A DNA stretch of 64,000 bases from Kovacikia minuta CCNUW1 (GTDB taxonomy: Bacteria > Cyanobacteriota > Cyanobacteriia > Leptolyngbyales > Leptolyngbyaceae): assembly GCF_020091585.1 (NCBI RefSeq), contig NZ_CP083582.1:7140536-7204535 (forward strand), read 5' to 3'. A program made the position numbers and the translations under genes. The notes beneath the pieces were generated by a model. That model was not told the origin of the DNA, searched no databases, and saw nothing but the letters and a program-made list of their open reading frames with translations. Below, one piece after another: positions 1-8,778 of this stretch. Position 1 is the stretch's first letter. Each line of letters begins with the position of its first letter.

Positions 1-193
1 CAACGAACTGTTTGAAGGATTCGGCTTGCAGCGAGCTTTCCCAGAGAACGCTGCGCCCAAGGTTGCCCCCCCTCAACAGCAGGAATCCGTCCCTCGCTCC
101 GTCGCTGTTGAAACCAATTCCCAGGCTCCTCCACCAACCGACTCTGCTTCCCCACCCGCAACCCAACCAACGTCTGGAGGACAGGGGCAATGA
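1..193 (+). CDS. 3' end of an unidentified protein (truncated by window edge)
   Basis: An open frame runs from the window edge (codons from base 2) to the TGA at 191-193 and encodes 63 residues rich in Pro, Gln, Ser and Ala in the last 45. This looks like the disordered C-terminal tail of an exported or envelope protein whose body lies upstream. The stop overlaps the start of the next gene in an ATGA arrangement (190-193), which suggests translational coupling and one transcription unit. No family can be recognised from the tail alone. Confidence 0.5.
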   Translation, partial: NELFEGFGLQRAFPENAAPKVAPPQQQESVPRSVAVETNSQAPPPTDSASPPATQPTSGGQGQ

Positions 194-2472
194 AGAACTT
201 GAGGAGTGAACGGCAAGTGAACGATAAGGATAAGGAGATGGGGAGATGGGGAGACGGGGAGATGGGGAGGCTGCCCCTTTGTATCTCTGCGGTTTCCTTT
301 GCCCCTGTTCTCTTCACCGCTATTTCTGTAGTCACGATCACTTCTCCGCTGCTGGCAGCTCCCGAACCAGCGCCAGCGTTGCGGGTGATTGTCAACAGTA
401 ACCAGGATGGACCAGCTCAGGCTGATGATGGACTGACCCTGCGAGAGGCGATCGAACTGACCAACGGCACCCTCCCTCTGGACAAACTATCGCCAACCGA
501 ACGGGCACAGGTAGAACAATTAGGGTCAGGCTCCCCCTCCCGTATTGACTTCAACTTACCCGCAGACCAAACAACGATTCGTCTGGTCAATCAACTGCCC
601 CCCCTGGAGCAACCGGGTCTAATCCTGGATGGGACCACGCAGTCAGGCTATGCTGCTGACCGCTCTGCCATCAATGAATTACCAATTCCAGTTCCCATTG
701 TGGTAATTACCCCTGCCGAAGGAAAGGAAGTTTTGCGGGGCTTAACGATCACAGCCGACGGTGTGACTGTTCGGGGATTGAGCCTGTACGGGTTTACCTC
801 CACCCAGGGGGAAAGCCGGAACGACTTTCTTCCCTTCCAGGGCTTCACCCTCAGTACCCCACCTGCGGATATCTTTATTAGCCATCGATTGCCCCCACCC
901 GACATCAGCAAACAACAGCCACCGGCCAATTTCGCCCCGTTTTACCCCGACGATCGCCCACCTAAGGATGTGGTGATTGAAAACAACTGGCTGGGAACCC
1001 CTCCAACTGCGATCGGAGAAACGGGAACCCCTGCCACCCCGGAAAACCGTTCTGCCTTTGGGGTGTCTGTCTTTAACGGGGTTGGTACCTTAATTCGCCG
1101 TAACTGGATTGCCAATCATGACGGTAGCGCCATCATCACCTCGGTGCGGGCAGAAGGAATGAAAGTTTCTGAGAATGTGCTAACGGGTAACGGCGTTGCC
1201 GGAATGCCCGATGCCATTCGATTGGAGGGGGATATCAACCAGACCCAAATTACCGGAAATCTGGTTTGTGCCAACGATGGTAGTGGGGTTTACCTGTTCA
1301 AACCCCAGGGGGCGGCTCAGATTCAGAACAACAAAATCATTTATAACGGCAGACGACTCCGGCGGGCAGCCGTCTACCTGATGGGAAATAACCATCAGGT
1401 GACAGGGAACGAAATTCGTTACCAGGCAGGACCGGGAGTGGTGGTCGCCAGCTATCCCAAAAGTGACCAAAACCTGATCCAGTCCAATCTTTTTTCTAGT
1501 CTGGAAGGACTCAGTATTGATCTGGTGACGCAACAGTTTGCTACCTCCGCCACGGACTATACCGATTCGGGTCCCACAGGTGCAGGCGTGTATGAGTATC
1601 AGCGGGGAGATGGTCCCAATCCAGAGCGGGATTCTCCCAACCGCCGTAAGCAGACGGGCAATGCGGCGATTAATGCGCCCAAATTTGTCAGCCCAGAGTT
1701 TGTTGCTCTGGGTACAGGATCTACCGCTCCCGTTCAGATCTCTGGAATCGCCGACCCTGGTTCCGAGATTGAACTTTATCGTTCTACCCGATCAGAAGAG
1801 GGTTACGGTCCTCTGGCAGAAGTGTTAGGTACAGCAAAAACCGATGACCAGGGTAAATTTAACTTAACCGTAGAAAACATCAAACCAGGGGAGCAAGTTA
1901 GCGCGATCGCCACCGATCCCCAGTACGGCACCTCGGAACCAGCACGGAATGCCCTGATTCGATCGATCGAGTCAACCCCGTCTGCTGATTTAACACCTCA
2001 AGCGCCCACCTCCATTCCCCGTTGCACGACCGCTGTTGCCCAGGAACCACCGCCCACACCGCCCCAGACCCCAGAACCGATTACGCTCCAGGTTCCCAGA
2101 TATATTCACTTTGCCCTGGATAAGTATTTCATCAGTCCAGCAACCGCAAAGGTACTCGATCGGATTGCCCAGGTCTTGCTAGAAAATCCCTCCATCCTGG
2201 TTGACATTATCGGACACACGGATTACCGCGCCAGTTATACCTATAACCTGGCCCTGGGGATGCGGCGAGCGATCGCAGCCCGCAACTACCTGTTGAAGCG
2301 GGGCGTCCCCCCCGAACGAATGACGATTCGATCCCAAGGTAAGCGCCAACTTCGCTACCCCGGCTCCACCCGGTTAGACCATGCCCGCAATCGCCGGGTG
2401 GAATTCGACTACCAGGATGCCAGAAACATTGAAGTCATTATCCAGGAAGAGGATTTGCAGCTTGAACCGTAG
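190..2472 (+). CDS. Secreted beta-helix protein with C-terminal OmpA domain
   Basis: 760 aa. An N-terminal signal-like hydrophobic segment (about residues 29-56) is followed by a LTLREAI motif (about 83-89), typical of polymorphic outer-membrane/right-handed beta-helix proteins. Many Asn-rich beta-helix turns follow (VVIENNW, LIRRNWI, VSENVLTGNG, QITGNLV, IQNNKI, VTGNEIRY). The last ~130 residues form an OmpA-like peptidoglycan-binding domain with IIGHTDYRAS and NRRVEFDY motifs. Probable role: a cell-surface protein anchored to peptidoglycan. The start overlaps the upstream stop (ATGA). Residues ~17-27 (MGRWGDGEMGR) are encoded by a GGGAGATGG-type tandem repeat like those found between genes here, so the annotated N-terminus may be partly repeat-derived or the true start may be later. 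Followed at 63 bp by another secreted protein. Confidence 0.85.
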   Translation: MKNLRSERQVNDKDKEMGRWGDGEMGRLPLCISAVSFAPVLFTAISVVTITSPLLAAPEPAPALRVIVNSNQDGPAQADDGLTLREAIELTNGTLPLDKLSPTERAQVEQLGSGSPSRIDFNLPADQTTIRLVNQLPPLEQPGLILDGTTQSGYAADRSAINELPIPVPIVVITPAEGKEVLRGLTITADGVTVRGLSLYGFTSTQGESRNDFLPFQGFTLSTPPADIFISHRLPPPDISKQQPPANFAPFYPDDRPPKDVVIENNWLGTPPTAIGETGTPATPENRSAFGVSVFNGVGTLIRRNWIANHDGSAIITSVRAEGMKVSENVLTGNGVAGMPDAIRLEGDINQTQITGNLVCANDGSGVYLFKPQGAAQIQNNKIIYNGRRLRRAAVYLMGNNHQVTGNEIRYQAGPGVVVASYPKSDQNLIQSNLFSSLEGLSIDLVTQQFATSATDYTDSGPTGAGVYEYQRGDGPNPERDSPNRRKQTGNAAINAPKFVSPEFVALGTGSTAPVQISGIADPGSEIELYRSTRSEEGYGPLAEVLGTAKTDDQGKFNLTVENIKPGEQVSAIATDPQYGTSEPARNALIRSIESTPSADLTPQAPTSIPRCTTAVAQEPPPTPPQTPEPITLQVPRYIHFALDKYFISPATAKVLDRIAQVLLENPSILVDIIGHTDYRASYTYNLALGMRRAIAARNYLLKRGVPPERMTIRSQGKRQLRYPGSTRLDHARNRRVEFDYQDARNIEVIIQEEDLQLEP

Positions 2473-2535
2473 GGCAGCGTCCAGTGATGCAAGACCTATT
2501 CATGTGTTTCCCCTGCCCCAATGTGAGGAGATTTG

Positions 2536-4332
2536 ATGAAACGTTCCTTAACGAGATTGGTAGCGCTGGCTTCCTCAAGTGCCTACGTAATTGCCCAGAC
2601 GCTTTTCCTGCCAACGCCAACCCAGGCACAAACATTTGAAGGTACGACCGGATGCCCCGCCGGTACCAGTCAGTCGGGCACAAACTTCATCTTTAACGGC
2701 AACTTCAACGTTTCTCCAGGCGGGGTGGGGCCCATCCTGCCGGGGAATCCCGCGGGTTTTACCAGTACCCTGCCCTACCGGGGAGATGGGGTCTATCCAG
2801 ATGATAGTCCGCCTGCTCCCACCCCCCTAGGAGGGCTTTCGATCCAGACGGGTGCCGTCAGCTACTTTAATAATCAGGTAATTGGGCAGCCCTTCCCTGG
2901 GGATACCAGCCTCAACGTTCCGCCCTCCAACACCTACCTCTACTCCAATCCCAATGCAGCGGCTACCACCCCACGAACCCAAGGGTCGGCATTTAACAAC
3001 CCGGTAATATGGCGGCAGGTTGTGGCAGGATTGCGACCGAATACGACCTACAACTTCCAGGCTTTTTTCTACGACCTGCTGGCCCAGGGAGCGTTTCCCG
3101 GTGCAGCCGCTCCATTCATCCAATTGCAGGTTGGGTCTCCTGGGGCAGCTCCAACGCTGGTGACCCCGCCCCAAAGGGTTCAACCCAGACAGCAGTGGCA
3201 ACGGATTGAAATTTCGTTTACGACGGCTCCTGGTCAAACCTCCTTAGAGTTGACCATTGTGGATCAGGCGAATACGATTTTTGGGGATGATTTTGGCTTC
3301 ACGGCGATCGGTCTGAGGGAATGTTTCCCGACGATCGGCGTCTCTAAACAGGCAGGCACTCCGGTCAGCAATGGCGACGGTACCTTTACCATCCCTTACA
3401 CCGTGGTTGTCCGCAACTTTGGTCCGCCAGGCGGCGCGGGGCAATACGATCTGCTGAACCTTCAATTGTCTGACACGTTGTCAACCACCTTCGCCAACGC
3501 CACTTCCTTTTCAATTCAAAGCGGCAGTATTTCCAGCCCGACCCTGACGGTTAATCCGAATTTCAATGGCTCGACCAACACCAATCTCCTGCAAGGCTCC
3601 GATATTTTAGAGGCGGGTACATCGGAAACGGTCACCTTCAATGTGATCGTGACACCGGGTACTGGCCCCAATGGTTTTGGCGTATTCGAAAATCAAGTCT
3701 CTGCCACTGCCAGCAGCCGGGGGGGAACTCCAGTCAATGCCCGCTCCAGCAATGGGGCAAGTCCTGATCAAGATAATAATGGACGACCTGACCCGCCCAC
3801 CCCCACCCCCGTCGAACTCCCCCGTGGTGGTGGCGGCGGTGGCGATCCCCGGTTCCTGTTGGTGAAACGGATTACCGGTGTCAATCGCAGTGGGGCGGCG
3901 CTTCCCGGTGTCAACTTCAACACCTTTGTGGATGACACAAACACCAGTGATGACAACGCCCCCGGCTGGTCTCAGTTATCGACCGTTGGCATTATTGACC
4001 TTGATGCTGCCAATCCGCTCCGGAGTGGAGATGAGGTAACTTACACAGTCTATTATCTTTCCAATGGAGGGGGGACGGTTTCCGCCGCTACGGTTTGTGA
4101 CCCAATTCCCAACGGCACTCAGTATGTTGCAAACAGTGCCCAGGTCAGTCGGGCAAACGCCCCGTTTGTCCCCAGTGGAGCTTTCTTTCCGCCCTTAGCG
4201 ACCCTGCCCCCAAACAATTCCTGTATTGATCAGACCAACAGCAATGGAACGGTTATTTTTGATGTTGGGGATGTTCCAAACACGGCGGGTAGCAACTTTG
4301 GTTACGTCCGGTTCCGGGTCAAGATCAACTAG
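2536..4332 (+). CDS. Secreted DUF11-type repeat protein, paralog 1
   Basis: 598 aa from ATG 2536, preceded by a GAGGAG ribosome-binding site at 2525-2530. A TTG just upstream is a less likely start. It has a signal peptide ending near PTQAQ, a region with NFIFNGNF and GNPAGFTSTLPYRGD motifs that looks like a carbohydrate-binding-like beta domain, then a DUF11-type domain (SKQAGTPVSNGDGTFTIPYT), a Pro/Gly-rich linker with six glycines, and a second DUF11-type C-terminal domain (DEVTYTVYYLSNGGG). It shares this order and most motifs with the gene at 6111-7859, so the two are paralogs separated by an inverted FG-GAP gene. Likely an exported or surface protein; no enzymatic motif is visible. Confidence 0.82.
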   Translation: MKRSLTRLVALASSSAYVIAQTLFLPTPTQAQTFEGTTGCPAGTSQSGTNFIFNGNFNVSPGGVGPILPGNPAGFTSTLPYRGDGVYPDDSPPAPTPLGGLSIQTGAVSYFNNQVIGQPFPGDTSLNVPPSNTYLYSNPNAAATTPRTQGSAFNNPVIWRQVVAGLRPNTTYNFQAFFYDLLAQGAFPGAAAPFIQLQVGSPGAAPTLVTPPQRVQPRQQWQRIEISFTTAPGQTSLELTIVDQANTIFGDDFGFTAIGLRECFPTIGVSKQAGTPVSNGDGTFTIPYTVVVRNFGPPGGAGQYDLLNLQLSDTLSTTFANATSFSIQSGSISSPTLTVNPNFNGSTNTNLLQGSDILEAGTSETVTFNVIVTPGTGPNGFGVFENQVSATASSRGGTPVNARSSNGASPDQDNNGRPDPPTPTPVELPRGGGGGGDPRFLLVKRITGVNRSGAALPGVNFNTFVDDTNTSDDNAPGWSQLSTVGIIDLDAANPLRSGDEVTYTVYYLSNGGGTVSAATVCDPIPNGTQYVANSAQVSRANAPFVPSGAFFPPLATLPPNNSCIDQTNSNGTVIFDVGDVPNTAGSNFGYVRFRVKIN

Positions 4333-4396
4333 AGAGATGGGGAGTAGGGGTTAGGGGTCAGGGGTCAAGGGTCAGTCACCCATTCCCCATTCCTTC

Positions 4397-4456
4397 ACTT
4401 TTTTATCCTTTATCCTTTATCCTTTATCCTTTCCCCACACCCCACACCCCACACCC
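4397..4456. repeat. Short tandem repeats (TATCCTT and CCCCACA units)
   Basis: About four TATCCTT-type units (4402-4432) run directly into about four CCCCACA units (4433-4456), between two convergent genes. This is the heptamer-type short tandem repeat common between genes of filamentous cyanobacteria and seen at many places in this window. Confidence 0.85.
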
Positions 4457-4463
4457 CATTCCC

Positions 4464-5741
4464 CTAAATAGCGATTCCCGACATCTGATTTGTAGAAATT
4501 AATTGCCAACCGGATTCTGTTGGTTCCGGGGGGTGGGAAGCTGTGGATTGTTTGCTGTTGGTGCCGATCGACCAGATGCGAGTGCCTGCGTTGGATAAGC
4601 CATAGTTACGCCAGAACACTTCTGTTTTGCCATCCCCATTGAAATCCCCCAGAGCTTGCAGATCCCAATAGGAGGAGATGTCTTGATACCGGGAGCTAAC
4701 GGTTGGATCGGTCAACCCGTTCATCAACCAGGCTTCCGTTTTGCCCGTTTGTCTGTTGTACCAGAACAGATCCATCTTGCCGTTGCCATCAAAGTCGCCT
4801 ATTCCCTCAAAAGTCCAGCCATTTTGAGCTGACCTACTACCGTAATCGGCGATCGCGATCGCATTCGCCCCCTTCACATACCGAATCTGGGTGCCGCCCG
4901 TTTGAGCGTTATACAAAAACAAATCGGCTTTGCCATCCCCGTTGAAATCGCCCAGGCCCTGCATTGACCATCCAGAGCCAGGGGAGATTGTGCCCAAAGA
5001 GGCTCCTGTGGCAGCCTGATTGCCATTCATCAACCAGGCTACTGTGCTGTCAGTGACCGTGTTATGCCAGAGCACATCCGTTTTGCCATCTCCATTCAAG
5101 TCACTAAAGCCTTGCAGCTTCCAACCCGATGTGGGCGAAACGCTACTGTAATGGACAATCGTCGGAGCTTTGCTGCCATTCATGAGCCATGCTGTCGTTT
5201 TGCCGCCGTTTTGGTCGTTGTACCAGAACAGATCGGTTTTGCCGTCCCCATTGAAATCCCCCAATCCTTTAAATTTCCACCCTGCCTGAGGGGACATCGA
5301 ATCATGGGCGATCGCAGTGGGGGAATTGCTGCCGTCCATGAACCAGGTTGCCGTCTTGCCCGTGTAGAAGTTGTACCAGAACAGATCGGTTTTACCATCC
5401 CCGTTGAAGTCGCCCAATCCTTGTAGCCCCCACCCAGATGAGGGCGAAACCTTGCCGTAGTGCACAACCGTCGGAGATCCCTTCTGATTCATCAACCAGG
5501 CTCTGGTCTCACCCGTCTGATTGTTGTACCAGAACAGATCCGCTCTGCCATCCCCGTTCAAATCAACCCTCTGAGAATTACCTGCCGACAGGTTGGAACT
5601 GGAGCGGTTCAGATTTTGAAGCGGTTCACTAAAAACATTGGCATCCTTTGATTGAAGCAGCGCCGTGCTGTTTGCGGAAGAGTGAATTGCTGAAGCAGTG
5701 GCTGTCAAAAAATTGTTTTGGGGGCTAGTGGAAAACTGCAT
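4464..5741 (-). CDS. FG-GAP/VCBS repeat protein
   Basis: 425 aa. After a ~60-residue Ser/Asn-rich N-terminus come about seven repeats of ~50 residues with the core GDFNGDGKTDLFWYN followed by TGKT.AWLMNG. The DxNGDGxxDLFW motif is the Ca-binding loop of FG-GAP/VCBS beta-propeller repeats, so a Ca-stabilised propeller is predicted. No obvious signal peptide is visible at the N-terminus, although such proteins are usually extracellular and may be secreted by a type I route. The gene is convergent with the DUF11 gene at 2536 and divergent from its paralog at 6111. DNA of the repeats is still similar enough that unequal recombination could change repeat number. Confidence 0.85.
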   Translation of the reverse strand: MQFSTSPQNNFLTATASAIHSSANSTALLQSKDANVFSEPLQNLNRSSSNLSAGNSQRVDLNGDGRADLFWYNNQTGETRAWLMNQKGSPTVVHYGKVSPSSGWGLQGLGDFNGDGKTDLFWYNFYTGKTATWFMDGSNSPTAIAHDSMSPQAGWKFKGLGDFNGDGKTDLFWYNDQNGGKTTAWLMNGSKAPTIVHYSSVSPTSGWKLQGFSDLNGDGKTDVLWHNTVTDSTVAWLMNGNQAATGASLGTISPGSGWSMQGLGDFNGDGKADLFLYNAQTGGTQIRYVKGANAIAIADYGSRSAQNGWTFEGIGDFDGNGKMDLFWYNRQTGKTEAWLMNGLTDPTVSSRYQDISSYWDLQALGDFNGDGKTEVFWRNYGLSNAGTRIWSIGTNSKQSTASHPPEPTESGWQLISTNQMSGIAI

Positions 5742-6110
5742 AACCTGAATCCTGTAGGGGGCTTAAGTTGTATAAGGATTACTTCACTCTCAACTTGAGA
5801 TAATCAGGACTCAAATTGTGATCTTGCGAGTTTCCACCGATGAGAATATCCTCCGATTTGAGTGATAAAAATCACTTTCAAATTAAAAAAATAGCCATAG
5901 AACAATTGCTTTGCCCCGGAGAAGCGTTTAGCCAGGAACCTTTCTCTCAATCCAGATCGGATCGCTATATAATCAATGACTTAAATGAATTAGGGCAGCC
6001 CTGCACAAGCCGCTGTCCAGTCATCAGCTAGCGACAACGCTATTTTTAGGGTGCATCCATCAGTGAACGTGTATGAGGGGAAACCTTCAACTTTGATCTG
6101 AGGAGATGCA
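5742..6110. other. Divergent intergenic region
   Basis: 369 bp between the divergent FG-GAP and DUF11 genes, presumably carrying both promoters. It contains the tail of the interspersed element described at 29096 (AATCCAGATCGGATCGCTATATA at about 5949-5971, only one half recognisable) and a GAGGAG ribosome-binding site at about 6100. A 63-codon open frame at 5840-6031 shows no protein-like features. No RNA gene was recognised. Confidence 0.4.
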
Positions 6111-7859
6111 ATGAACCGTCCTTTAAGGGGAGTAGCAACCCTCACCTCTACAGCGATATTTCTTGGATCGCAGGCATCATTTCTGTTCCGACCAGCCCAG
6201 GCTCAAATTTTTGAGGGCTTTACGGGATGTCCAGCGGGAACACGGGAAGGACCAGCTAATTTTGTCGCAAATGGGAATTTCACTGCCTCCCCAGGTGTGA
6301 TCAATGCCCCCCTGCCTCCTGGCAATCCGGCTGGGTTTACCAGTACCCTGCCCTACCGCAGCGATCGCGTTTATCCCAGTGATAGCCCCCCGCCACCCAC
6401 ACCGTTGGGCGGACTTTCTATCCAAACGGGTGCCATCAATTACTTTAATGGCATCGTGATTGGCCAGCCTTTCCCTGGAGATGCCGCCAATGGGGTAGGG
6501 GCTTCCAACACCTATCTCTACTCCAACCCCAATGCCTCCGCTACAACCCCCCGGATAGCAAATTCTGCCTTCCCCAACCCCATCATCTGGCGACAAGTCA
6601 TTTCAGGTTTAACACCCAATACAACCTATAACTTCACTGCCTACTTCTACAATTTGCTTGCGCCCAGTGCTGCGGGTAACCCCCCCGTGATTCGATGTCT
6701 GGCGGGTCCCCCAGGGGGTGCCAATAATTCATTTGTGCCTGCCCTCCCTGGTCGTCCTGTTACGGTTCGCCAGCAATGGACACGGGTTCAAGGTTTGTTT
6801 AGAACCTCTCCTGGACAAACCGCGTTGGAACTCCGAATTGAGGATAGTGCCAACACCATTTTTGGCGATGATTTTGGCATGACAGCGATCGGGTTTAGAG
6901 AATGCATCCCACTTTTGCAAATTACTAAGCGTGCCGAAACTCCCCTCAGTAACCCTAATGGAACCTTTACAATTCCCTATACGGTAGAGGTGCGTAACAC
7001 CGCCCCTGCGGGTAATAGTCAGTTTGATCTAATCAATTTCCGGCTGACTGATAACTTGGCCCAGGCATTTGCCGGGGCAACCATTAACTCAGTCACCAAT
7101 ATCCAGAGTCAAAGTCTGACGGTTAACCCCAGCTTTAATGGCAGTAGCGACCAAAACCTCCTGCAAGGGACAGATACACTTTTAGCAGGAACAACAGCGA
7201 CCGTTAGCTTTAGCGTCACCATTACGCCAGGCAGTGGTGCTAACAGCCGGGGACCGTTTAACAACACCAGCGTTGCCAATGCAAGCAGCCGGGGAGGAAC
7301 ACCCGTAAATGGCAGCAGCCCTTCAGTTCAGGTGGTATTGACGGGTGGCGGTGGCGGTGGTGGAGACTCCACCCTGCGTCTGGTTAAACGCGTGACCAAT
7401 GTGATTCGATCGGGAACCTCACTCAATACGATTAACTTTGGCACCTTTGTAGATGATCCAGGCACCGATGACAATGCACCCGGTTGGGCACAACTGCCCC
7501 AGGGCGCACCCGTCGGAGTGTTCACCATTGGCACCAATACCCCGTTACAAAGCGGTGATCAGGTGGAATACACGATCTATTACCTGGCAGAGGGCGGAGG
7601 CACAGCGATCGCAGTTAATCTCTGTGATGCCATTCCACCCGGAACCGAATTTATCGCCAACAGCATTCAAGTCCAGCGCGGCTCCTCAGCCCCTACCCCC
7701 AGCGGCAATTTCTTCCCCCCGCTGGCACCCCTCCCATCCAACAACCCCTGCGAAAACCAAACCAATCTCAATGGCAGCATTCTCTTTGACGTTGGCGACG
7801 TTCCCACAACCCCTGGTGGCAATATCGGCTTCGCCCGCTTTCGGGTCAGGGTTGAATAG
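6111..7859 (+). CDS. Secreted DUF11-type repeat protein, paralog 2
   Basis: 582 aa, paralogous along its whole length to the protein at 2536-4332. It has the same signal peptide region ending in AQA, the same FVANGNF / GNPAGFTSTLPYRSD domain, the IFGDDFG(F/M)TAIG(L/F)RECxP block joining to the first DUF11-type domain, a hexaglycine linker, and the final DUF11-type domain ending IGFARFRVRVE. The start ATG at 6111 follows GAGGAG by 5-6 bp. Compared with paralog 1 it lacks the Pro-rich stretch before the Gly linker. Both copies probably encode exported envelope or extracellular proteins. The gene is followed directly by dense tandem repeats rather than another co-directional gene of similar function. 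Confidence 0.82.
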   Translation: MNRPLRGVATLTSTAIFLGSQASFLFRPAQAQIFEGFTGCPAGTREGPANFVANGNFTASPGVINAPLPPGNPAGFTSTLPYRSDRVYPSDSPPPPTPLGGLSIQTGAINYFNGIVIGQPFPGDAANGVGASNTYLYSNPNASATTPRIANSAFPNPIIWRQVISGLTPNTTYNFTAYFYNLLAPSAAGNPPVIRCLAGPPGGANNSFVPALPGRPVTVRQQWTRVQGLFRTSPGQTALELRIEDSANTIFGDDFGMTAIGFRECIPLLQITKRAETPLSNPNGTFTIPYTVEVRNTAPAGNSQFDLINFRLTDNLAQAFAGATINSVTNIQSQSLTVNPSFNGSSDQNLLQGTDTLLAGTTATVSFSVTITPGSGANSRGPFNNTSVANASSRGGTPVNGSSPSVQVVLTGGGGGGGDSTLRLVKRVTNVIRSGTSLNTINFGTFVDDPGTDDNAPGWAQLPQGAPVGVFTIGTNTPLQSGDQVEYTIYYLAEGGGTAIAVNLCDAIPPGTEFIANSIQVQRGSSAPTPSGNFFPPLAPLPSNNPCENQTNLNGSILFDVGDVPTTPGGNIGFARFRVRVE

Positions 7860-7869
7860 GTGGTAGGTG

Positions 7870-8030
7870 GTAGGGAGTGGGGAGTGGGGAGTGGGGAGTG
7901 GGGGAAAAGTTTTGAGTTTTGAGTTTTGAGTTTTGAGTTTTGAGTTTTGAAATGGGGTATAGGGTGTGGGATGTGAATTTTCTCCCCCATCTCCCCCATC
8001 TCCCCCATCTCTTCACCCCCTCACCCCTCA
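7870..8030. repeat. Cluster of heptamer and nonamer tandem repeats
   Basis: Three repeat types follow one another: GGGAGTG units (7870-7903), about six TTTTGAG units (7910-7950) and three CTCCCCCAT units (7981-8010). TTTTGAG units recur at 8630-8662. The cluster sits between two co-directional genes and reaches almost to the GTG start of the next one. Confidence 0.85.
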
Positions 8031-8036
8031 CTTCCC

Positions 8037-8621
8037 GTGTCCTACCGCTACCTTCTCTTTTACAAGCCCTACGATGTTTTGTGTCAATTTACGGATGAGA
8101 GTCCGTCATCATCTCGGCGGCAAACTTTGAAGGATTACATTCCGATTCCAGGGATTTATCCTGTGGGTCGGTTAGACCAGGATAGTGAGGGGCTGTTGTT
8201 ATTGACCAATCATGGTCAGCTTCAGCATCGTCTAAGTGACCCTAAATTTCAGCATCCCCGCACCTACTGGGTGCAGGTAGAACGAATTCCCGATGAGGGG
8301 GCATTGCAACAGTTGCGGCAGGGCTTGAAGATTCAGGATTACCGCACCCGTCCGGCGATCGCAACCCTCCTTCCTGAAGAACCCAACCTGCCTCCCCGCG
8401 ACCCACCGATTCGGTTTCGCAAATCGGTTCCGACTGCATGGCTGGAGTTGACCTTAACGGAAGGGCGTAATCGCCAGGTGCGCCGCATGACCGCTGCGGT
8501 TGGCTTCCCAACGTTGCGTCTGGTACGGGTCAAAATTGCCCACCTGAGCTTGCAAGGACTTCAGCCAGGAGAGTGGCGCGAAATCAGCCCAGAAGAATTA
8601 CACCAGTTGCGGGAGAATTAA
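8037..8621 (+). CDS. rluE: 23S rRNA pseudouridine synthase, RluE type
   Basis: 194 aa, the normal size for the short RsuA/RluE-type enzymes without an S4 domain. Motif I/II region reads [20 protein letters not shown], containing the catalytic Asp in [14 protein letters not shown]. The C-terminal [12 protein letters not shown] motif is diagnostic of the RsuA/RluB/E/F family. In E. coli the RluE ortholog isomerises U2457 in 23S rRNA; the same target is inferred here. The start is GTG at 8037, since the frame upstream is CT-rich tandem repeat; N-terminal [17 protein letters not shown] matches the family start (YxLFNKPxxVLxQFT). Confidence 0.88.
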   Translation: MSYRYLLFYKPYDVLCQFTDESPSSSRRQTLKDYIPIPGIYPVGRLDQDSEGLLLLTNHGQLQHRLSDPKFQHPRTYWVQVERIPDEGALQQLRQGLKIQDYRTRPAIATLLPEEPNLPPRDPPIRFRKSVPTAWLELTLTEGRNRQVRRMTAAVGFPTLRLVRVKIAHLSLQGLQPGEWREISPEELHQLREN

Positions 8622-8778
8622 AAATTAAAAGTTTTGAGTTTTGAGTTCTAAGTTTTGAGTTGAAGCGGAATGGGGAACAGGGAGTGGGGGAGAAGTTTTG
8701 AGTTTCCTTCTGCTCCTGGCTCCTGACATCCATACCCCATCCCCTGGCACCTAACACCTGACACCCATCACCTACCCC

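Noticed and set aside
648-929. Minus-strand open frame inside the beta-helix gene, and similar frames over 1180-1533, 2827-3237, 5064-5426 and elsewhere
   Set aside because: They overlap clearly coding genes on the other strand, have atypical composition and no family features; they are shadow frames.
5840-6031. 63-codon plus-strand frame in the FG-GAP/DUF11 gap
   Set aside because: Overlaps part of an interspersed element and has no protein-like features.
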